Below, piece after piece: positions 33,384-39,004 of a stretch of 39,004 bases of DNA. The DNA is from Nitrospirota bacterium (lineage in GTDB: Bacteria; Nitrospirota; Thermodesulfovibrionia; UBA6902), in assembly GCA_016208905.1 (NCBI GenBank), contig JACQXG010000044.1, positions 1 to 39,004 of the forward strand, in the 5' to 3' direction. Each line of letters starts with the position of its first letter. The stretch's first letter is position 1. The translations under genes and the position numbers were made by a program. The notes beneath the pieces are model-generated. The model had not been told where the DNA came from, ran no database searches, and was given only the letters and a program-made list of their open reading frames with translations.

Positions 33384-35243
33384 ATGAAAAATATATTTCA
33401 TTCCATTTCGGTCTTATTACTTCTGGTCATAGTTTTTGTAACTTACGCAAATACTGTTGATGATCTTGACCTCTGGTGGCATCTGAAGGCAGGCCAGCTG
33501 ATATATGAAACTCATACTATCCCTCAAAAAGATGAATTTGCTTTTACAACATATATTCCCGAAAGCATAAACAATATTGGCAAGACAGAGGTCAACCCAT
33601 CCGAACTCCCTTCAGAAAAAGTAAAACGCTTTTTATTTATTGCACTTAAAACCAGTTGGCTGGGGCAGCTTGGTTTTTACATAATCTATCTTTCAGGCGG
33701 TCTTAAAGGGCTTGGCATTTTTAAATCAATCATCTTCATCACTTCCTATGCAGTTATATACCTGACAATGCTCAAAAGAGGCGCCGGCCGCTTCAGTTCA
33801 CTTCTAGTTCTAAGTCTTATTGCATTCATAGGAATTGATTTTAACTACACTAGAACACAGTTATATTCTTACTTTATGTTCTCCTGCACGCTATACGCTC
33901 TTTACGACTTCAGAAAGGGCGGCAAATGCATTTATTTTCTTCCGGTGCTTATGCTCATATGGGCAAACCTTCACGGAGCTTTTATTTTAGGCATCCTGAT
34001 AACCATTGCCTTCGCCTTTTCCGAATTTATTAAGTATGTACTGAACAATAAATTGAACATATCAGAAATCCAGCCTGTCTCAAAAGGACAATTGCAAACA
34101 TTAATGATGATTTCTTTCGCTTCTTCTGTGTTATGTTTATTCAATCCAAATACTTATAAAACTTTTTTATTCACCTGGATTATGAATAGCAGTATATTCG
34201 GGTCTGTTATTGAAGAATATCGCAACCCGATGTTCTATGAATATCATGCTTACTGGTTCATGCTTGTCCTGGTAGTCATTTCCATTCTTATTTGTACTAT
34301 AAAGAAACGCATGGACCTGAATGAGTTCTTCCTTTCTCTTATACTCATCATTCCGTCGTTGACCGGTCTTAAATACATAATTTTTTTTGCATTGGGAACA
34401 GGCGCATTCCTGGCATATTCGTTAACTTGCACCGGGACCAGGATTAAAGAATGGGGCCTTCAAAAAAAACTTCTTGATAATAAATTAATTTCAAAACTGG
34501 AGACAAAAGCTTTTTTTTCATTATTGCCGGCAGGATTAGCACTCATGTTTCTCATCAAGATTGCACTAAGCGGCACGGCGCTGAGATTTGATATGCGCGA
34601 AAAAAGATATCCTTCAAAGGCAGTGGCTTTTATTCAAGAAAACAGGATCCCCGGCAATATGTTTAATCTGTATAATTCAGGGGGCTATCTCATCTGGTCA
34701 CTTTATCCGGATTATAAAGTTTTTATGGACGGCCGAAATCTGAGTGAAACAGCCTATTTCCATTATAATCAAATACTCGGGGCCTCAATAGGCAACGAAC
34801 CGGGACTGCCCTTATGGAAAAGACTTCTGCATGCCTATGATGTAAATTTTATTCTAACCACTGCGGTTTCATCAATGGGAAATATAATTCCCCTTGTAGA
34901 TAGTCTTTATCAGGACAGCGAGTGGGAGTTAGTTTATAGCGATGGCAACTCAATGATTTTTTTAAAAGCCTCACAAAACAATTATGATTTTATTCATCAG
35001 CACTACGTTTCAAAAGAGAAGATATACGATGAGATTATTAGTGAGTGCAAGATGGGCATAGCAGAAAAACCTGCAACATGGGGATATTATGAGACACTCG
35101 GTTTCTTATACATGAAGCAAAACCGTTTTAAAGATGCGGCAATAATGTTTCAGAAATATCTGGCAATAAATCCAAACAATGTGAACGTGCAATATTATTA
35201 TGACTTGCTGAAAAAATATATGGGGAATCCTGTTGAGGATTAA
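33384..35243 (+). CDS. Polytopic GT-C-like membrane protein with C-terminal TPR
   Basis: The 619-residue protein has a signal-like first helix and an early extracytoplasmic motif DDLDLWWHLKAGQLI (about residues 26-40) typical of a GT-C-like family of uncharacterised bacterial membrane proteins, about ten further helices up to residue 400, then a soluble part (about 410-550; MFNLYNSGGYLIWSLYPDYKVFMDGR) and a short TPR near the end (WGYYETLGFLYMKQNRFKDAAIMFQKYLAINPNN, split here over one repeat). The lipid-linked glycosyltransferase role is inference from fold. The leader has a hairpin with a T-run. It is divergent from the TMTC-like gene. Confidence 0.7.
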   Translation: MKNIFHSISVLLLLVIVFVTYANTVDDLDLWWHLKAGQLIYETHTIPQKDEFAFTTYIPESINNIGKTEVNPSELPSEKVKRFLFIALKTSWLGQLGFYIIYLSGGLKGLGIFKSIIFITSYAVIYLTMLKRGAGRFSSLLVLSLIAFIGIDFNYTRTQLYSYFMFSCTLYALYDFRKGGKCIYFLPVLMLIWANLHGAFILGILITIAFAFSEFIKYVLNNKLNISEIQPVSKGQLQTLMMISFASSVLCLFNPNTYKTFLFTWIMNSSIFGSVIEEYRNPMFYEYHAYWFMLVLVVISILICTIKKRMDLNEFFLSLILIIPSLTGLKYIIFFALGTGAFLAYSLTCTGTRIKEWGLQKKLLDNKLISKLETKAFFSLLPAGLALMFLIKIALSGTALRFDMREKRYPSKAVAFIQENRIPGNMFNLYNSGGYLIWSLYPDYKVFMDGRNLSETAYFHYNQILGASIGNEPGLPLWKRLLHAYDVNFILTTAVSSMGNIIPLVDSLYQDSEWELVYSDGNSMIFLKASQNNYDFIHQHYVSKEKIYDEIISECKMGIAEKPATWGYYETLGFLYMKQNRFKDAAIMFQKYLAINPNNVNVQYYYDLLKKYMGNPVED

Positions 35244-35293
35244 GAGTCGATGTTATGCACTAATGCTTCTACTATCAGGTTATCAATGTAAAT

Positions 35294-35324
35294 AAAAAAA
35301 AGGCTGGGATTCTTATTCAACCAG
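35294..35324 (-). terminator. Weak terminator candidate after cytochrome 1
   Basis: On the minus strand CTGG/CCAG (35321-35324 and 35304-35307) can pair across a 13-base loop, followed by CC and eight T (35294-35301). The stem is short, so the call rests mainly on the T-run about 30 bp after the cytochrome stop. Confidence 0.35.
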
Positions 35325-35354
35325 GTTTTAGAAAATATTTTCGAAAGCAAAAAT

Positions 35355-36521
35355 TTAATTTTTTGTTGTATGGCAGGTAAAACAGCCCCCTGAACCACCG
35401 CCGCCTGCTACCATAGTGTCGTAATCCCATCTCAACATGTCGGGATAATTGGAAGCATGCGCCACATGACAGGAAAGGCACATGACAATAGCGCTATTTA
35501 CACCAGTGGTGCCGGGATTAACAATTGCACTGATACTTGAGGGGACAGTATCCCGCGCAACAGGCGCTTCAACGCTGAATTGGTTGCTGCCAGTTGGGTT
35601 ATAATTTGCATATTCCCCGGTGTTTGGCAAAATCACATCGGTCGGATGTCTGGTAAACGGCGAACTATTGTCACCGCCTATCGCTTCTAAAATATGAATG
35701 TTCTGGTGGCATGTGGCGCAGAACATGCTCATGGTATGGTTTGTCGGTTGTATACCATTCCCACCACTGGTATGACAGGAAGCCATACTGCAACCGCCGC
35801 CAAAATCAATTGGGGATGTAGTCCCAAAATACTCATTATGTTCATTTGAATCAAAGTTCTGCCATTTATTAGTGCCTGCTGTATTTTCATAACCATAAAC
35901 ACCCATTAGGAATCTGTAACTGTTTTGAGGCGTATCAGCAACATCGAGCTTCCCGTCTACATTATTATGATGAATCCCTTTAAAAGCCGGAACAGGTAAT
36001 GTACGAATGCCGTGACAGCCGAAATTCCCGTAACAAGTGATATCTACTCCGATATCGTTGGGATCATGGTGTCCCGGAGGCTCTGTTAATGTACCTTCAA
36101 GGGCACCAATATCTGTCACATTATGCCCCTTGGCATCAGATGCGCCGCTGCCCTTTGTTCCCAGGATATACGCAAAGTTGCCGCCTGCTAAATCAGCGCC
36201 TGCAGCGGTGTGATAAACCTGAGGGATCTGGCTGGCGCCAATGGTTACAATTTTGGAAGTGCCGATGCCGTGACAGCCGAGACAATCGCCGCGAGTAAGT
36301 GCTTTATAAGGACCAGTCCCTTTCCACGGCTTACCGGACGCTCCATAATCTGCCATGACAGAAGAATTTTGACTATTGTGCATCGTATGACAGTTAACGC
36401 ATTCTCCGCTTATGGCCGCTATTAGATATGTCGGACCACTTATCAAAAAAACAACCATGATAACTATTGAGTAAGCTATAAATATTTCTCGTTTTTCCAT
36501 CATATATTCTCTATACATCAT
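35355..36521 (-). CDS. Secreted multiheme c-type cytochrome 1
   Basis: The 388-residue protein has an N-terminal hydrophobic signal ([15 protein letters not shown]) and five canonical heme motifs, CVNCH, CLGCH, CATCH, CLSCH and CFTCH, plus two spaced forms ending in [10 protein letters not shown] (CX5CH) and CSMASCH (CX4CH). It shares the blocks GGNF...KGHNV, RHPTD...LP..GEY, EAPVAR and MCLSCHxAH...DMLRWDYxxMxAGGG with the two downstream-numbered paralogues. The role is probably periplasmic or extracellular electron transfer. Start choices are 36521, 36503 and 36500 (MEKREIF, a better n-region). A near-consensus sigma-54 promoter stands 32 bp upstream. Confidence 0.9.
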   Translation of the reverse strand: MMYREYMMEKREIFIAYSIVIMVVFLISGPTYLIAAISGECVNCHTMHNSQNSSVMADYGASGKPWKGTGPYKALTRGDCLGCHGIGTSKIVTIGASQIPQVYHTAAGADLAGGNFAYILGTKGSGASDAKGHNVTDIGALEGTLTEPPGHHDPNDIGVDITCYGNFGCHGIRTLPVPAFKGIHHNNVDGKLDVADTPQNSYRFLMGVYGYENTAGTNKWQNFDSNEHNEYFGTTSPIDFGGGCSMASCHTSGGNGIQPTNHTMSMFCATCHQNIHILEAIGGDNSSPFTRHPTDVILPNTGEYANYNPTGSNQFSVEAPVARDTVPSSISAIVNPGTTGVNSAIVMCLSCHVAHASNYPDMLRWDYDTMVAGGGGSGGCFTCHTTKN

Positions 36522-36552
36522 TTTCTGTCTATTAACTATATGTGTAATTTAT

Positions 36553-36568
36553 TGCAATCATCATGCCA
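36553..36568 (-). promoter_or_regulatory. Sigma-54 (-24/-12) promoter for cytochrome 1
   Basis: The minus strand reads TGGCATGATGATTGCA, which differs from the RpoN consensus TGGCACGNNNNTTGCW at one position and has the required GG-N10-GC spacing. The predicted start of transcription near 36543 leaves a leader of about 20-40 bases before the cytochrome start codons. Confidence 0.75.
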
Positions 36569-36771
36569 GTATCTTTATTTCACTCAATAGCTTACATAAT
36601 ATATTAATTTAATGAAGTATTTTATCTAAATATAAAAGTTAGCTTTAATGTTATATTTATTTTTTTGTGCTATATCACTCAGTTATGAGCAAAATATCTG
36701 TACAGCTGATGAGTCCAAGTTTTTAACATGAACACTTTTTTGCAGGCTAATTATCTCATACCGAGACTAAT
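36569..36771. other. AT-rich spacer upstream of cytochrome 1
   Basis: About 200 bp of AT-rich DNA between the sigma-54 promoter and the terminator of cytochrome 2, without an ORF. It is the place where an activator of the NtrC type would bind; no clear paired operator is seen. Confidence 0.5.
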
Positions 36772-36806
36772 AAAAACCCGGCAAAGTCGCTTAAGACTTC
36801 ACCGGG
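36772..36806 (-). terminator. Intrinsic terminator after cytochrome 2
   Basis: On the minus strand CCCGGTGAAGTC pairs with GACTTTGCCGGG (12 bp including two G-U pairs, 6-base loop), followed by TTTTT and an AT-rich tail. It lies 25 bp after the stop of cytochrome 2 and separates that transcript from cytochrome 1. Confidence 0.88.
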
Positions 36807-36830
36807 CTTTTGTTTATACTGTTTTGATTT

Positions 36831-37886
36831 CTATGGTGTTCCGTCCTTTCCAGTATGACAGGTAAAGCATCCTGTGGTGTTCGAACCACCGCCTGCTATC
36901 ATGGTATTATAATCCCATCTCAGCATATCAGGCTGGTCTGACCCATGGGGTCTATGACATGACAGACACATAACTCTTGCCTCAGATCTTACAGGAGTTG
37001 CAGGATTTTGCCAGGAAACAGGGGCTTCGGTACTATAACTGGTTGTTGGATCATAACTATTATATTCACCTGAAGTAGGCAGCGCTATATCTACAGGATG
37101 TCTCGTCCAGGGACTTGTAGGCCCGCCATTGTCATTATGAAAAAGACCATGACAGCCAGAGCAAAATGCGCTGATGCTATGTGTATTAGCTAATCCATTC
37201 GCGCCGGCAGAATAAGCCGCTGATGTCCCTTTGTAAAAATTATGGTCAGAAGACGATTTTGTAGCTTCCCAGTCAGAATCTTCAACCCCTTCAACCCAGG
37301 CAGTATAATTTCCGCCAGAGTAAGTATGCCCCCAAAGGAAGCGATACCCTGTAGTACTGTTGACAGAGCTAGAATCAATAACATGGTGCATTACCCTGAA
37401 ATGGCAACCCTGGCATCCGGGTTTATTTTTGGTATTTGTTGCAGAAGCGAGCGTTGTATGACATTCACCAGCGGCACAGGCGTCAAGCGTTCCCGGAGCT
37501 TCAGCAAGATTACGGTCTGTGCCTACTATGCCATACACATTGTGGCCATATTTATCCCATGAGGCGCTGTCTTTAGAAACCCAGTAGAAATTACCGCCTG
37601 CCAGCATATTAGTAGCAACAGGCGCAGAAGGAGCTACCGTATTGAGCACAATAGGCACTATACTGCCGTTTAAATTCTTTTTAGTTTCATTAGCTACAGA
37701 AGAAGTATGACACCCTACGCATGGATCGGCATACCCGCCTATCCCCGGCATCAAATACTTATTCGGCCCACTGCCACTGCCGGCATTAGCCCCGTTCTGG
37801 CTATTATGCATTGTATGACAATTGGAACAGACACCACCTATTGCTGCAAATGACTGCAAGGGAAAAAGTATCAATAAAATAAGCAA
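36831..37886 (-). CDS. Multiheme c-type cytochrome 2, with damaged 5' end
   Basis: The protein (351 residues if started at TTG 37886) has six canonical heme motifs, CSNCH, CVGCH, CQGCH, CSGCH, CLSCH and CFTCH, plus CAAGECH (CX4CH). It is the only one of the three with CQGCH next to the conserved HH pair (VMHHV). The N-terminus keeps a hydrophobic signal core (LILLILFPLQSFAA) but lacks an ATG, a ribosome site and a basic n-region; the frame opens inside the 3' end of cytochrome 3, overlapping it by 16 bp. This looks like the product of a deletion that removed its true start. It may be expressed only by reinitiation, or not at all. Confidence 0.82.
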   Translation of the reverse strand: MLILLILFPLQSFAAIGGVCSNCHTMHNSQNGANAGSGSGPNKYLMPGIGGYADPCVGCHTSSVANETKKNLNGSIVPIVLNTVAPSAPVATNMLAGGNFYWVSKDSASWDKYGHNVYGIVGTDRNLAEAPGTLDACAAGECHTTLASATNTKNKPGCQGCHFRVMHHVIDSSSVNSTTGYRFLWGHTYSGGNYTAWVEGVEDSDWEATKSSSDHNFYKGTSAAYSAGANGLANTHSISAFCSGCHGLFHNDNGGPTSPWTRHPVDIALPTSGEYNSYDPTTSYSTEAPVSWQNPATPVRSEARVMCLSCHRPHGSDQPDMLRWDYNTMIAGGGSNTTGCFTCHTGKDGTP

Positions 37887-38992
37887 GAGGTAGTATTACC
37901 ACCGCCTGCTACCATACTAGAGTACGTCCAACGAAGGAGATCATCCTCAGGTGAACCGTGTGCCCTGTGGCAAGACAGACACATTACAATTGCGCCTGTA
38001 GCGCCAGAACCACCAGCAACAACAGTAGCGGAGCTTGTTGCCGGAACTGTCGGCCTGGCAACTGGAGCCTCAAGACTGTAGTTACCCTCAGAATTATCAC
38101 CATTGTCGGAATTGTAATCGTCATATCCACCACTGTCAGGCAGATTGATATCGGTCGGGTGTCTCACCCATGGTGTGCCGGATGTAGCATCAGCATCAAT
38201 TGTAGCGTGGAATACTCCATGACATTCTGCACAGAGAAAGCTTATGGTATCCTTTGATCCATAATTCGCACCAGCGCTTCTGTCAGCAGTGTAGTTAACA
38301 CCATAATATTCATTATGAGTAGTTGCTGTCTCACCCCAGTTCCAGTCAGCGTTTTCAAGGCCTTTGATACCGCCTAAGAACCTGAAGCTGTTTCCTACGG
38401 TGCTTGCAGTGGCAAGCTGTCCGTTGGAATTGTTGTGATGAGCGCCATTTACACCTTCGAAACTGCCTGCGTTAGTGTGGCTACCGTGACATCCGTATTT
38501 GCCTGCACAGGTTAGCTGGCTAGTCCATGCTGCTTCACCATCTGCTACATCAGCAAAGGTAAAACCGGTTGTTGCAGCAGGTGCCCAGCCGGGCGGGGTA
38601 AGATTCGGCATATTGGTATCTTTAGCTGTTACACCGGCGAGATCAATAACATTATGCCCCTTCTTGGCTGTAGCAGCGGTTTCAGCTGCATTTACCCAGT
38701 AAAAGTCACCGCCTGCATTTGTATAGCTGGCACCCTGACCTGATGGCTGCGTTGAATGCAATACTGCAGGAGCGCCATAAGTGCTTGTCTTTGCGGTAGC
38801 AGCCGTATGACAGGCGACACAGCCTGCATTCAACAGCTGATTAAAGGGTCCACCACTTGCTACTGCAGCGCCATTCTGGCTGTCATGCATAGTATGGCAG
38901 TTGGAGCAAACGCCGCTAATAGCGTCAGCATATCCATACATCATTACTACTGATAGAAACATGAGTAACATCGTCATGATTGTTTTTCTCAT
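37871..38992 (-). CDS. Multiheme c-type cytochrome 3, lacking its last heme motif
   Basis: The 373-residue protein has a clean Sec signal peptide (MRKTIMTMLLMFLSVVMMYGYADA), canonical heme motifs CSNCH, CVACH, CAECH and CLSCH, and CAGKYGCH (CX5CH). The paralogues end with MxAGGG...GCFTCHT and a short tail; here the sequence stops as GGGNTTSCLFY, so the final CxxCH is lost after its first cysteine. ATG 38992 has GAGGT seven bases upstream, at the window edge. The truncation coincides exactly with the start of the cytochrome 2 frame, consistent with a deletion fusing the two genes out of frame. Confidence 0.88.
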   Translation of the reverse strand: MRKTIMTMLLMFLSVVMMYGYADAISGVCSNCHTMHDSQNGAAVASGGPFNQLLNAGCVACHTAATAKTSTYGAPAVLHSTQPSGQGASYTNAGGDFYWVNAAETAATAKKGHNVIDLAGVTAKDTNMPNLTPPGWAPAATTGFTFADVADGEAAWTSQLTCAGKYGCHGSHTNAGSFEGVNGAHHNNSNGQLATASTVGNSFRFLGGIKGLENADWNWGETATTHNEYYGVNYTADRSAGANYGSKDTISFLCAECHGVFHATIDADATSGTPWVRHPTDINLPDSGGYDDYNSDNGDNSEGNYSLEAPVARPTVPATSSATVVAGGSGATGAIVMCLSCHRAHGSPEDDLLRWTYSSMVAGGGNTTSCLFY

Positions 38993-39004
38993 ATTCTTTA
39001 CCTC

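Noticed and set aside
1-39004. CRISPR arrays, tRNA or rRNA genes
   Set aside because: No regularly spaced direct repeats with unique spacers and no cloverleaf or rRNA-like sequence could be found by reading; the only repeats are the FliK duplication and low-complexity words.

Overview
The window reads as a chromosomal segment of a Gram-negative, respiratory and probably anaerobic bacterium. The mix of multiheme c-type cytochromes, a flagellar FliK/FlhB-like pair, a heptosyltransferase-type surface-glycan cluster, a two-CW protein and B12/radical-SAM chemistry fits an uncultured Nitrospirota (Thermodesulfovibrionia-like) lineage, with a deltaproteobacterial-type lineage as the alternative. This placement is inference from gene content; there is no rRNA or tRNA in the window.

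Layout. (1) 1-258: 5' end of argG, cut by the window edge. (2) 395-2925: small accessory island with an AT-rich membrane-anchored beta protein, a DUF1016/PD-(D/E)XK nuclease and an antitoxin-like gene whose partner survives only as a stub. (3) 3034-11261: housekeeping and stress genes: a small diheme cytochrome, a FliK-like protein with an internal 318-bp tandem duplication, an FlhB-C-like protein, M28 peptidase, Hsp20, rsmD, coaD, an EamA transporter, a JAMM peptidase, a two-domain universal stress protein, DUF1284 and a cold-shock protein. A short transposon-like element with perfect 16-bp inverted ends and 7-bp flanking direct repeats sits between rsmD and coaD. (4) 11703-18624: acetyl-CoA synthetase, ABC-F ATPase, a NarL-type histidine kinase/response regulator pair and a two-CW Cys-rich protein. 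(5) 19141-31131: a tightly packed, co-directional surface-polysaccharide operon: Wzx-type flippase, two nucleotidyltransferase-fold proteins, a B12-binding radical SAM enzyme, five glycosyltransferase genes (one a GT2-GT4 fusion) and DUF2304. (6) 31153-35243: two large membrane proteins of GT-C/TMTC-like type with C-terminal TPRs, on opposite strands. (7) 35355-38992: three paralogous secreted multiheme cytochromes on the minus strand, one behind a near-consensus sigma-54 promoter, the other two fused end to start by what looks like a deletion.

How the genes work together. The glycan operon can be read as building (glycosyltransferases, radical SAM, nucleotidyltransferases of unknown substrate) and exporting (flippase) a lipid-linked surface glycan, with the GT-C membrane proteins possibly adding sugars on the periplasmic side. 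The cytochrome array probably carries electrons across the periplasm or cell surface. The most unusual items are the short four-helix-bundle-associated mobile element, the tandem cytochrome array with non-canonical heme motifs and a recombined junction, the paired nucleotidyltransferases in the glycan operon, and repetitive intergenic 'word' DNA captured in frame inside a membrane-protein gene.
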